This document shows, in pieces, positions 17,507 through 26,250 of a DNA stretch of 64,000 bases. The stretch covers positions 4,092,001-4,156,000 of the forward strand of contig CAVWCQ010000008.1 of the NCBI GenBank assembly GCA_963753545.1. The letters run 5' to 3'. The position numbers and the translations under genes were made by a program. This DNA is from CAVWCQ01 sp963753545. Lineage in GTDB: Bacteria; Chloroflexota; Anaerolineae; Aggregatilineales; Aggregatilineaceae. Each line of letters opens with the position of its first letter. The first letter of the stretch is position 1. Below the pieces are notes generated by a model. That model saw nothing but the letters and a program-made list of their open reading frames with translations, had not been told where the DNA came from and made no database searches.

Positions 17507-18103
17507 CTAAAGCAGCGGCTTGAGGCTTTGAAAATCTTGCTGCAAGGTCGCTTTTAAGTCCGTCCGGTATAAGGCGACGGCGGGGTGGTAAAGAGGAACA
17601 ATGGTTAAGCTGCCATAGGCAGCATGAGCAGAGAGCGGCTTGCCGTGCAGAACACTGATCTTCTGCCCATGCTCCGGCACATGAAACAACTCCAATATAA
17701 AATCCATCGAAAAGCGGCCCAGGGTAGCAATGACTCTGGGCTGTATGATGTTGATCTGTTTGACCAGAAACGGCGCATACAGCCGGATTTCTTCAGCAGA
17801 CGGGTCGCGGTTTTCGGGAGGCCGATCCTTTACAATATTGGTGATATACACATCTTCCCGCCGCACGCCAATCGACTCGAACAGGGTATCGAGGAAACGG
17901 CCCGATGCCCCCACGAACGGACGGCCCGTTTTTGCTTCACTGGCTCCCGGCGCTTCCCCAATGATCATCAAGGCGGCATCGAGACTCCCCTCGCCAATCA
18001 CCGGGTGATATTTGTTCTGCTGACGGTACGTATAGAGGGGCGAGTCAGTCAGATTTTTTACGGCCTCGGCAACGGTGTTCAACTGAGCGGCTTTATCCAT
18101 CAT
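17507..18103 (-). CDS. Uracil-DNA glycosylase, family 4-like, without Fe-S cysteines
   Basis: 198 residues from the ATG at 18103, with CCGGAG a few bases upstream; a longer frame to 18148 has no site. It has the family-4 motifs: IIGEAPGASEAKTGRPFVGA (active-site loop), VYITNIVKDRPPENRDP and LYHPAVALY with the catalytic-loop His. Such enzymes remove uracil from DNA. Family 4 normally carries four Cys holding a 4Fe-4S cluster; this protein contains no cysteine at all (SPLYTYRQ stands where C-x-x-C is expected). I recall related cysteine-free sequences in other bacteria, so this is a subgroup rather than a broken gene. Confidence 0.85.
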   Translation of the reverse strand: MMDKAAQLNTVAEAVKNLTDSPLYTYRQQNKYHPVIGEGSLDAALMIIGEAPGASEAKTGRPFVGASGRFLDTLFESIGVRREDVYITNIVKDRPPENRDPSAEEIRLYAPFLVKQINIIQPRVIATLGRFSMDFILELFHVPEHGQKISVLHGKPLSAHAAYGSLTIVPLYHPAVALYRTDLKATLQQDFQSLKPLL

Positions 18104-18160
18104 TGGATCTCCGGTGAAGAATCGTTGTTGGTTTGAGTTTAGCAGCATTCTCAGGCACAG

Positions 18161-18197
18161 AAAAAACGGGAACCAGCGCTTGGTTTCTGGTTCCCGT
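18161..18197 (-). terminator. Terminator of the STAS gene
   Basis: On the minus strand an 11-bp stem (plus-strand arms ACGGGAACCAG 18166-18176 and CTGGTTCCCGT 18187-18197) with a 10-nt loop is followed by six Ts (the A run 18161-18166). Confidence 0.88.
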
Positions 18198-18206
18198 CAT
18201 CGTCTA

Positions 18207-18539
18207 TCAGAACCCTGCCGTCGCCTCCTGCAGGGTATCGTAGGTATCGAAGAATTTATCAAATCCGATAATTCTGAAGACGCGCTCAACCTTCGGATTC
18301 AATGCTACGAGACGTAAGTCGCCATTATGATTCCGGTTTTGGGTCAAGATATCGGCCAGGGTACGCAGTCCGGCGCTGTTAATATATTGGACGTTGGACA
18401 TCTCCAACACCATTTTATATTTGCCTACCGCTGCTACCTTTTGCAGAGCTTCGTCCAGTTCTCCGGCACCAACGCTGTCAATACGGCCTTCCAGAGTAAA
18501 TAGGACTAACCCTTTGTCCTCGCTCTGTGAAATTTTCAT
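18207..18539 (-). CDS. STAS-domain anti-sigma factor antagonist
   Basis: 110 residues, a complete STAS domain: FTLEGRIDSVGAGELDEAL at the start, the phosphorylation site region MSNVQYINSAGLRTLADI with Ser in INSAG, and VFRIIGFDKFF at the end. Proteins of this type (SpoIIAA, RsbV) bind anti-sigma kinases when unphosphorylated. No RsbW-like kinase or phosphatase gene is next to it. A paralogue of the same length class lies at 63253-63594. Independent gene with its own terminator. Confidence 0.9.
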   Translation of the reverse strand: MKISQSEDKGLVLFTLEGRIDSVGAGELDEALQKVAAVGKYKMVLEMSNVQYINSAGLRTLADILTQNRNHNGDLRLVALNPKVERVFRIIGFDKFFDTYDTLQEATAGF

Positions 18540-18605
18540 CTTCTCTATCTCCCTTTGCGCATAAAGAGGGACAGCGAGTAGCCGATTCTCGCTGTCCGCT
18601 CCGAT

Positions 18606-19313
18606 CTACCGTTCCGCCACGAGACGCTTATCGACTTCACCGGGGGCGACCAACTGACCGTCGCGCACCTCTTCGACACGGGGAATTTGCCCGGCGAGGT
18701 CGCGGTCATGGGTGACCATGATGATGGTCGTGCCCTGGTCGACCAGATCCTCGAACAGGGCGAACATCAGACCTGCCGAGACGATGTCCAGGTTGCCTGT
18801 TGGTTCGTCGCCGACCAGCACCTTGGGATTGTTCGCCAGGGCGCGGGCGATGGCGGCGCGCTGCTGCTGACCGCCGGAAATCTGGCTGGGATACTTGTGC
18901 GCCACGTCGGGCAGATCGACCAGTTCGAGCAGTTCCATGCCCCGTTCGCGCCGTTTGCCCTTGTAGGTGCCGACGTAGTTCATCGGCATCATCACATTTT
19001 CCAGCACGGTCAGGGTCGGCAGCAACTGGAAGAACTGGAAGACGACCCCCACATTCGCCCCGCGCCACTTGGCGACCGCGTTTTCGCTCATATTCGTCAG
19101 GCGCTGCCCGGCGACATGCACCTCGCCGGAGGTCGGGCGGTCGATGCCGGTGATCATGTTGATCAGCGTGCTTTTGCCGCTGCCCGACGGCCCGACAATC
19201 GCCACGAACTCGCCCTCGTTGATCGACAGGTTCACGCCCTTGAGCACCTTGAGCGGACCCGCTTTCGTCTTGTAAATCTTCTCCACCGTTTGCAGTGAGA
19301 TCACTTCTGCCAT
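18606..19313 (-). CDS. ABC transporter ATPase, MacB/LolD type
   Basis: 235 residues. Walker A GPSGSGKST near residue 41, signature ISGGQQQRAAIARAL, Walker B VLVGDEPTGNLD and switch His in IIMVTHDRDL. The FQFFQLLPTLTVLENVMMPM Q-loop region places it in the MacB/LolD class, which drives FtsX-like permeases rather than classic importers. It lies 21 bases after the 1045-residue permease gene and is the last gene of a three-gene operon. The sequence is visibly richer in G and C than its neighbours. Confidence 0.95.
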   Translation of the reverse strand: MAEVISLQTVEKIYKTKAGPLKVLKGVNLSINEGEFVAIVGPSGSGKSTLINMITGIDRPTSGEVHVAGQRLTNMSENAVAKWRGANVGVVFQFFQLLPTLTVLENVMMPMNYVGTYKGKRRERGMELLELVDLPDVAHKYPSQISGGQQQRAAIARALANNPKVLVGDEPTGNLDIVSAGLMFALFEDLVDQGTTIIMVTHDRDLAGQIPRVEEVRDGQLVAPGEVDKRLVAER

Positions 19314-19334
19314 TGTTCCGCTTCTCCTGTGCGC

Positions 19335-22300
19335 TTACTGGTAGCGCAGAATATCTGATACCGTCTTGCGTGACGCTGCGATAGAGGGCCACAGGCTGGC
19401 AATCGTCGTGATCACCATCATGCCGATGAAACCGCTGATGATTGCAGCAGGTACGATCTCAAACGAGAAGAGTTCCGGGCCGATAATTTGCAGCAGGAGT
19501 TTTTGGATAATCACCATCCAAACCAGACCCACCAGCCAGGAAATGAATCCAACGACCAACCCTTCCGTCAAGAACTGGATCGCCACTGTGCTAGACCCCG
19601 CGCCGATGGAGCGCATCACGCCGATTTCTTTCTGGCGTTCGTAGACACTCATGGAGAGAGTAGTGAGCAAGCCCAACGCCCCCACCAGAGCAATCAGCAG
19701 GGCTACGGCGCTTAGAATGGCCTGAATGGTGAAGAAGCCATCACTGATCATCTGCGTCAACTGGACAAAATTGAGCGCGAAGATCGGAATACCACTCGTC
19801 ACCATTTTGTCATTGATCTTATCAACCAGGTTATCCATCTGATCCACGCTGGGATCTTTGTAGATGGTGTTAATGAAGTAGAGTTGTGGAGTCAGCCGCA
19901 ATTCAACCGAGGCGTTATCCATTGTCGCCAGATCGCGCCAGAACATTCCGATCCAATCACCAGGAATAGCCGCTTGAGCGCTCATTGCGCCACCACCCGC
20001 ACTACCCATCAGCGCAGGGGGGTCAAAGATGCCGGTGATGGTATACGAACCGCTTTGTCCGCCGTCCACTTCTGAAGCGATGTTAATCTGATCGCCGATG
20101 CTGTACCCGCCTTTTTCCGCCATCGCTTTGGTGATCACCAAACCCGCTTCGCCCGCGTTGGGGAAGCCACCTTCATCAAAGGTGAGATAGGGAATTATTT
20201 TGGGTGTGAAACCCAGGGCGAGAACACCGGGCATGGGGCCGGAAGTCTCATACCCCTCAACCTGCAGGAGCGTTGCGTACTTGATGATATCAGACGCTTC
20301 TGCCGGGATCGCCCCAGCGGGCAGCGGTGATTCAGACGTGATCGTGTCGTAGGTGTAATCAGCTATTTCAGCAAGGGCCTTCCAGCCCACCCAGACCTGA
20401 TCCAGCGGGAATTCGGAAATGCCCACAATGGTGAACTGGCGGGTCTTGCCGGGGACGCGCATTACAACGTGATCCCCGACTTTTTTATTCATATTATTTG
20501 CCAGCCCACTGGCGAAGATAATCCCCTCGTCCTCGTTCTCCGGTGTGAGTTTTTCGCCCTTATCAATCGTGAACTTGAAAGCGGGGCGTTCACTGGTCAC
20601 ATCATAACCATAGGCGAAAATGCCAGGAGGTCCAAACGGCGAAATCTGAGGATCATATCCCTCAAACTCCACCTGAACCGAGAAGCCCGGTTCAACAGAC
20701 TTGATCACGTTATTTTCTTTCGCGTTGATATCCTCAACCGTCATGCCCTGTGGAAGATACTGCTGAACCAGGGCATTCTTTTCATCGTCGCTCAATCCGT
20801 TGAAATAGGTGTCAAACTCCTCATTGCTGGAGTAGCCAAGCTTGCTCTTCAGATAGTCTTTGGTGTCGAAGCTTTGCATCAACAGCGTTTCAAACGGCGT
20901 CGGATCCCCACTGATCGTTGGCGCAATACCAATCTGGATATCGAAGGTGTCAATAAAGGTATTGATGCCGTCCTTCATTGAAGTGAACAGGCCATAAATA
21001 CCCATGAAAGCGCCAGCGGCAATCGACAGGGTCAGTACCGTAAAAGCGAGACGGCTTTTCTTAAGACTGACGTTGCTGAAACCCTGGCGAACCGTAATGG
21101 GAACGGGCAGCTTGCCAATAAGCCGCGCCATCGGACCTGTGCCGTAACTGGCACCAATACCCAGGTCGGTCATCGCCTGAAGGATCTGGACGCGCGTGCC
21201 ATTGTAAACTGGAAGGATTGACGCGATTACTGGAACCAGCAAGCCAACCACAACACCCAGAATAATGGATGGGACTGAGTAACGGAACCCTTCCAACACG
21301 GTATTCAATTGGCCTGCTAATGCATAGGCGGCAACGTTACCAAGGGGTATACCGACGATCACCCCAGGAATAACCGCAAGCACGCCATAGGCAAAGGCAA
21401 TACCCGAATAGATCACGAAGTTGTCCGTGCGGGTTGCGCCCATCGACTTCATCACGCCGATCTGGCGCTTTTGCTCAACGACCAACGAGGAAATAACGTT
21501 GATCACCAGGAAGCCGGAGACAATCAGCGCGATCAGGGCCAATGTGCTCATCAGCTTGGTGAACAACTGGGCCGTTGTGATCAAGCTGTTCTTCGCCGGA
21601 TCTTCGCTGAAAGCGAAACGGGGAATGTACGCCGTATCATTGGCGATGGAATCCTGGAAAGTATCGAGGGAGTCCTTGGCTAATTTGTAATCGTCGAAGC
21701 GTACCCAGAAATCATTGATACCGACTATTCCCGTCAGGTAGTTCGCATTGGTGAGATCGGTATAAACAGTCGTCTTGGGAGCCGCCGCGTAAGGGTCGAA
21801 GACAATAGCCGTAATGGTCCATGGCTCTATCGTGCCCGTTGCGCCTGATTCAGCGGGATTGCGGGACTGGCTCAACACGCGCAAATAGAGTGTATCGCCA
21901 ACTTTCAGATTGTATTCGTCAGCCATGCGAAGCTCGACGGCCAGTTGATTCTGATCAGGAGACCATTGACCATCAACCAGGGTAAAGGGTTTGGGCCACT
22001 GTCCATCACTTTCATGGCGATCACCCGACTTCACCATTCGATAGGGTTCAATCGGCGTTGGAGCTTCAAATGGGGCAGAAAGCAGGCGAGGCTGATCCAA
22101 TTCCGGGTCCAGAACGACATAGGCCTGGATTGAACCATCGGTAAATTCTTTGTCGTCAGGGTCGGTTTTGAAATAGACCGGGATATCTTCCATGCCAGCG
22201 GTAATTTCAGTGACCCCAGGGAATTGGCTCAACTTCTGTAGAGTGGCGGCATTATCGGGCTGCACACCGTCCTTGAGACTGACGGATACCTGGGCCATTG

Positions 22301-22472
22301 CCAGTTCTTCTTGTTTGACATCTTCTTTCAGTTGGCTGATGAGAATATCGCTCATCGAGAAGAGGGCAATAGTTCCTGTCACGCCAATGAAGATCGCCAG
22401 AGCGACCATAGCGGTGCGGCCTTTGCGCGCCCATACGTCGCGCAAAATCTTACGTCCGCGTGTTCTAATCAT
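19335..22472 (-). CDS. MacB/FtsX-type ABC permease, double length
   Basis: 1045 residues with two MacB-FtsX units. Unit one: N-terminal helix (VALAIFIGVTGTIALFSM), ~250-residue extracytoplasmic part, then FtsX helices with LVVEQKRQIGVMKSMGATRT near residue 340. Unit two: helix near 470 (LTLSIAAGAFMGIYGLF), another large outer domain, and C-terminal FtsX helices with SVYERQKEIGVMRSIGAGSS. Each unit ends with the expected helices, for example LLTTLSMSVY and ASLWPSIAASRK. Such permeases export or extract lipids, peptides or signals (Lol, Mac and Bce types). The gene overlaps the upstream ATPase gene by 4 bases (22469-22472). No adaptor (MacA) gene is nearby. Substrate unknown. Confidence 0.93.
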   Translation of the reverse strand: MIRTRGRKILRDVWARKGRTAMVALAIFIGVTGTIALFSMSDILISQLKEDVKQEELAMAQVSVSLKDGVQPDNAATLQKLSQFPGVTEITAGMEDIPVYFKTDPDDKEFTDGSIQAYVVLDPELDQPRLLSAPFEAPTPIEPYRMVKSGDRHESDGQWPKPFTLVDGQWSPDQNQLAVELRMADEYNLKVGDTLYLRVLSQSRNPAESGATGTIEPWTITAIVFDPYAAAPKTTVYTDLTNANYLTGIVGINDFWVRFDDYKLAKDSLDTFQDSIANDTAYIPRFAFSEDPAKNSLITTAQLFTKLMSTLALIALIVSGFLVINVISSLVVEQKRQIGVMKSMGATRTDNFVIYSGIAFAYGVLAVIPGVIVGIPLGNVAAYALAGQLNTVLEGFRYSVPSIILGVVVGLLVPVIASILPVYNGTRVQILQAMTDLGIGASYGTGPMARLIGKLPVPITVRQGFSNVSLKKSRLAFTVLTLSIAAGAFMGIYGLFTSMKDGINTFIDTFDIQIGIAPTISGDPTPFETLLMQSFDTKDYLKSKLGYSSNEEFDTYFNGLSDDEKNALVQQYLPQGMTVEDINAKENNVIKSVEPGFSVQVEFEGYDPQISPFGPPGIFAYGYDVTSERPAFKFTIDKGEKLTPENEDEGIIFASGLANNMNKKVGDHVVMRVPGKTRQFTIVGISEFPLDQVWVGWKALAEIADYTYDTITSESPLPAGAIPAEASDIIKYATLLQVEGYETSGPMPGVLALGFTPKIIPYLTFDEGGFPNAGEAGLVITKAMAEKGGYSIGDQINIASEVDGGQSGSYTITGIFDPPALMGSAGGGAMSAQAAIPGDWIGMFWRDLATMDNASVELRLTPQLYFINTIYKDPSVDQMDNLVDKINDKMVTSGIPIFALNFVQLTQMISDGFFTIQAILSAVALLIALVGALGLLTTLSMSVYERQKEIGVMRSIGAGSSTVAIQFLTEGLVVGFISWLVGLVWMVIIQKLLLQIIGPELFSFEIVPAAIISGFIGMMVITTIASLWPSIAASRKTVSDILRYQ

Positions 22473-23233
22473 GATTGTGTGCCTCCACGAATAGCTGATT
22501 TGGTCCGTAGTGCGCGGAGTTCCTGAGTACGCCGTGCCGCTGCTGCTGCCAGCGTGGTTTCTCCGATCATGCCATCCGAAATCTCAAAAAGCTTCGGTAC
22601 ATTTTTAACCAGTTCGCGGTCATGAGTGACAATAATGACCGTTGTGCCGCTCTCGCTCAGTTCGCGGAACAGGTTAAAAACATTACTGGCGCTCATCCGG
22701 TCCAGGTTGCCGGTGGGTTCGTCACCTACAATCAAGGGCGGATTGTTTGCCAACGCGCGAGCAAGGGCTACACGCTGCTGCTGCCCACCAGAGAGCATAT
22801 CGGGCGTTTTATACGCCTGGTCCGCAATGCCAAAACGGTCCAGTAATCTCATGGCAACACTGCGACGTTCGCCAGGTTTCCAGACATGCGCCAGATCCAT
22901 AGGAGCCATGACGTTTTCAACAATCGTCAGGGTTGGCAGCAGTTGGAAGAACTGGAACACAATGCCTATGGTGCGGGCGCGCCAGTGGGTCAGCTTACGC
23001 TGTGCCACATCCGTGATGGTCACACCGTCAACCATAATGTCACCGCTGGTCGGTGTATCAACAGCCGTGAGCATGTTCAGGAAGGTTGTTTTACCACTTC
23101 CTGACGGGCCAACCAGGGCGACGAAATCACCCTTTTGGATATCCAGGCTGATCCCGCGCAGCACGTTCAACGGCCCGGCTGGGGTGTCAAACGTCTTGAC
23201 TAACTTTGATGTTTGTATGAAGGGTTCTGCCAT
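22469..23233 (-). CDS. ABC transporter ATPase, MacB/LolD type
   Basis: 254 residues from the ATG at 23233, which has AAGGAGG upstream; the frame runs on to 23338 without a site. Walker A GPSGSGKTT, signature LSGGQQQRVALARAL, Walker B LIVGDEPTGNLD, switch His VIIVTHDREL. It is the first gene of the three-gene MacB-like operon and a close relative of the ATPase at 18606. Two different ATPases for one double permease may form a heterodimer. The last ~25 residues are an Ala/Arg-rich tail (AAAAARRTQELRALRTK) absent from the other ATPase. Confidence 0.93.
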   Translation of the reverse strand: MAEPFIQTSKLVKTFDTPAGPLNVLRGISLDIQKGDFVALVGPSGSGKTTFLNMLTAVDTPTSGDIMVDGVTITDVAQRKLTHWRARTIGIVFQFFQLLPTLTIVENVMAPMDLAHVWKPGERRSVAMRLLDRFGIADQAYKTPDMLSGGQQQRVALARALANNPPLIVGDEPTGNLDRMSASNVFNLFRELSESGTTVIIVTHDRELVKNVPKLFEISDGMIGETTLAAAAARRTQELRALRTKSAIRGGTQS

Positions 23234-23360
23234 CGAACGAATCCTCCTTGGTTCGACTTTCCGTGGGCTGCAAACGCAGTTGTGGAAACGATTTGTCCTA
23301 CGAGCAAAAGCAGCGCTTAAGGTTGCTTTTGCGAACACCCGAAGCCTGTCAGAAGATTAC

Positions 23361-23385
23361 GTGAAATACCTCAAAGAGGTTTCAC
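23361..23385. promoter_or_regulatory. Imperfect inverted repeat in the divergent promoter region
   Basis: GTGAAATACCTC (23361-23372) faces GAGGTTTCAC (23376-23385), with a 3-base centre and one bulged T. It lies ~130 bases upstream of the ATPase gene at 23233 and ~245 bases before the peptide-transport operon, so it could control either one. The rest of 23234-23556 shows only a small hairpin near 23472-23491. Confidence 0.4.
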
Positions 23386-23556
23386 AATTTGAGATAATAA
23401 CAACACAAACTGGTCGTTTTTGCCAGTTCCAGATGCAAAAAAAGAATTTAATGACAAAGGGCATTTGCAGCCCTCGTATCATAAGACGAGGCGACTTTAA
23501 TCATACCGCCAATGCGGAGCAGTCACAATTTTTTATGTATTGGCGCAACTTTATGA

Positions 23557-23586
23557 TTGTGCATGAAAAGCTACTCTTGCCATAAT
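23557..23586 (+). promoter_or_regulatory. Candidate promoter of the peptide-transport operon
   Basis: TTGTGC (23557-23562) and CATAAT (23581-23586), 18 bases apart. A start of transcription near 23593 would leave a leader of ~36 bases to the ATG at 23629 and would rule out the upstream GTG at 23596. Confidence 0.45.
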
Positions 23587-23628
23587 TAAATTGTTGTGTC
23601 CGAAGCATTCCTGGACGAGGTGAGGAAG

Positions 23629-25170
23629 ATGGCCCAATTAAATGAACGTCTGCTCCGCCTGTCGCGCCGAGATTTTCTTAAGCTCAGTGCGGCAGGAATA
23701 GCCACCGCCAGCATGCATGCTGCCGGAATGCCCGTCTCATCCGCTCTGGCCCGCAGACAAAGCGGCACACTGCGCGTTGGCTGGGGAGGCGCACCTACCA
23801 CCCTGGATCCGTTGTCTGCATCAGCGGATACCGAGATCGCCTTTTTGAACGCGGTCTATGACTATTTGCTTGACACCAATTCCCGTTCCGAGCTTGTGCC
23901 CCGGCTGGCAACATCCTGGTCTGCCAGCGACGATGGGCTGGCCTATACGCTCCAACTGGCGGAGGGAGCAAAATTCCATGATGGCAGCGATTTAACCATT
24001 GACGACATTATCTGGACATTTGACCGTCTGCGCGGCGAAGGCCCGACTGCTGATCTGTTTGCCAACCTGACTGGCATCGAAGCTGGCGACAATGGCGGCG
24101 TCGTCTTCCGGTTAAGTCAAACCAATCCCGACTTTCTCTATAACCTCACCGACAACCACTGTGTGATTCTGAAGGCGGGAACAACCGACTTCGAAAGTGG
24201 GTTCAATGGGACTGGCCCATTCGTCTTGTCCGATTACAGCAAGGCTGACCGGGCCACTTTCACAGCAAATCCCGACTATTGGGGTGGCGCACCGGGCGTT
24301 GAGACGCTGGAATTCGTCTATTTTGATGACGTTGAAGCGGCGGCAAATGCCCTGCGGGGCGAGGTTGTCGATGGTGTGCTGCGTGTGGATAACGTCACTT
24401 TTTTGGCGCTGCAAGGGGAAGGGGCCTATGATGCCCAGTCTGTTCCAACCAGCGGTCACGACCTTGTACGGCTGCGCGCAGATCGGGAGCCGGGTAATGA
24501 TCCCAAGGTTCGCCAGGCGTTCAAACTGGCAACCGACCGGCAGGCGATCTTTGATCGCATCCAATTTGGCTTTGGCGCAGTCGGGCGCGACTCACCCATC
24601 AGCCCGGTTTTCAGCGCCTATTACACCGAAAGCACACCCATTCCGCCTCGTGATCCCGCAGCCGCCCGTGATCTGCTGACTCAGGCCGGATATGAGAATG
24701 GGCTGGAAATGACACTCTACGTGCCCAACCTGCCTGATCGCGTAGCGCTGGCTGAAGCGCTGGCTGCTCAGTGGGAAGAGGCGGGCATCCGCATCACCAT
24801 CGAACCGCAGGAGGAAGCGGTGTACTATGCGGATAACGGCTGGCTGGAAGTGGACCTCGGTATTACGCCCTGGGGCGCGCGTCCTGTGCCACAAGCGTAT
24901 CTTGATCTCTATCTGAAGACCGGAGCGCAGTGGAACGAATCGCACTTCAGCGACGCAGAACTCGACCAGCTTATTGAAACCGCCGGAACGTCGCTTGACG
25001 AGGCGGAGCGCGTCAACGCCTACCATGAAATTCAGCGCATCCTGATTGAGCGCGGCCCGATCATCATCCCCTACTTTTTCGCAGCGTTCGGCGTGATGTT
25101 AAGCAACGTACAGGGTGTTGAAGTTCATCCCTTTGCCGGGCGTACGAACTTTTTCCGGGCGTCGGTCTGA
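23629..25170 (+). CDS. Peptide/oligopeptide ABC transporter substrate-binding protein (Tat-exported)
   Basis: 513 residues from the ATG at 23629; GTG at 23596 is an alternative but has no ribosome site. The N-terminus has a twin-arginine signal, LSRRDFLKLSAAG, ending near SSALARR, so it is exported folded. The mature part is family 5 (DppA/OppA-like): GGAPTTLDPLSASADTE, LATSWSASDDGLAYTLQLAE, FHDGSDLTIDDIIWTFDRLR. No lipobox Cys is present. It is the first gene of a peptide-type import operon and hands substrate to the permeases at 25239 and 28320. Peptides are likely, but family 5 proteins also bind nickel or oligosaccharides. Confidence 0.92.
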   Translation: MAQLNERLLRLSRRDFLKLSAAGIATASMHAAGMPVSSALARRQSGTLRVGWGGAPTTLDPLSASADTEIAFLNAVYDYLLDTNSRSELVPRLATSWSASDDGLAYTLQLAEGAKFHDGSDLTIDDIIWTFDRLRGEGPTADLFANLTGIEAGDNGGVVFRLSQTNPDFLYNLTDNHCVILKAGTTDFESGFNGTGPFVLSDYSKADRATFTANPDYWGGAPGVETLEFVYFDDVEAAANALRGEVVDGVLRVDNVTFLALQGEGAYDAQSVPTSGHDLVRLRADREPGNDPKVRQAFKLATDRQAIFDRIQFGFGAVGRDSPISPVFSAYYTESTPIPPRDPAAARDLLTQAGYENGLEMTLYVPNLPDRVALAEALAAQWEEAGIRITIEPQEEAVYYADNGWLEVDLGITPWGARPVPQAYLDLYLKTGAQWNESHFSDAELDQLIETAGTSLDEAERVNAYHEIQRILIERGPIIIPYFFAAFGVMLSNVQGVEVHPFAGRTNFFRASV

Positions 25171-25195
25171 TCGAACTGCAACCTGACGAATGCAG

Positions 25196-25217
25196 ACGGG
25201 GGCGCAGCAGCCCCCGT
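25196..25217. promoter_or_regulatory. Hairpin between binding-protein and permease genes
   Basis: Perfect 8-bp stem ACGGGGGC (25196-25203) / GCCCCCGT (25210-25217) with loop GCAGCA, no T run. Probably an mRNA stabiliser or partial terminator that lets the binding protein be made in excess. Confidence 0.6.
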
Positions 25218-25238
25218 TATGTTATCCACGGGACAACC

Positions 25239-26247
25239 ATGACGGTTTCTAGAATAGAATTGAAACGACCATTCCGTTCGGCGCGGCACGCGCTAGAGCG
25301 GCGAGCAGCGGGAATTAGCAGACTGCTGCGAGAACTGTTCCGCAGTCCACAATCAGCCATCGGCACGCTGATCGTGCTGTTTTTCCTGTTTCTGGCGCTG
25401 GCTGGCTCACGGTTTGCTCCGTATACCACCAACGATCAGTCCTCACCTCCTCAGCAGAAGCCGACGCTGGAGCTTGGGCAGAAAATACGCGCTATCTGGC
25501 ACGATCCTGAGCGCCTGATCCAGACCAGCACCTACACGGCAGGCAATTATCCGTTTGGCACAGATTACCTGGGGCGCGATGTCTACAGCCGGGTGATCCT
25601 GGGCACGAAGAGCATTTTCCGCACTGCCGGACTGGGAACCTTGCTGGCGGTACTGTATTGGCACCGTGACCGGGTTAATAATCGGCTACAGCAGCGGAAT
25701 GTTCGATGAAATCGCGGGCAGGCTTATCGATGCGCTGCTGGCGCTGCCCGCCCTGCTGATCGCGCTGGTGATCCTGGGCATTGTGCGCGAACTGCATTTT
25801 GAGCGAGGCAGCCTGAAAGCGGAGATTGCCAATAACAGTGTTCTGCTGGTCATTGCCCTGGTCTATGCGCCTATTGTGGCCCGCGTGGTGCGCGGCGCAA
25901 CCTTGAATGTCAAGGCCCGCGAATTTGTTCAGGCGGCGCAAATCCGGGGCGAATCGCGGCTGTATATTCTCTTCCGCGAAATCTTTCCCTCGGTGATTCC
26001 GGCGCTGGTTGTGGAAGCCTCGCTGCGCTTTTCCTATGCAATCTTCCTCGTCGCTTCGCTGGGTTTTTTGGGTTTTGCCGCCCGCCCGCCGTCGCCAGAC
26101 TGGGGACTGATGGTTTCTGATATGCGCCGCTTCTACACCCTGACACCCTGGGCACTGGAATACCCGGCGGGGGCTATCGCGCTGCTGGTCGTTGGTGTGA
26201 ATTTAATGTCCGATGGTGTGCGACGCTCATTTCAGAGGGGCGAGTAA
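25239..26247 (+). CDS. Peptide ABC transporter permease, DppC type (frameshifted)
   Basis: About 335 residues when joined. The N-terminal helix (IGTLIVLFFLFLALAGSRFA) is followed by the DppC hallmark YPFGTDYLGRDVYSRVILGT. The second part has IGTVTGLIIGYSSGMFDEIA, the ALPALLIALVIL helix and the EAA loop VQAAQIRGESRLYILFREI. One surplus base, a T near 25656 (GTACTGTATTGGC), breaks the frame; without it LLAVL runs directly into IGTVTG. All functional parts are present, so a sequence error is likely. Confidence 0.88.
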
Positions 26248-26250
26248 ACG

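Noticed and set aside
22626..23585. Long plus-strand frame opposite the ATPase gene
   Set aside because: It is the mirror of a clear ATPase with all motifs and has no ribosome site.
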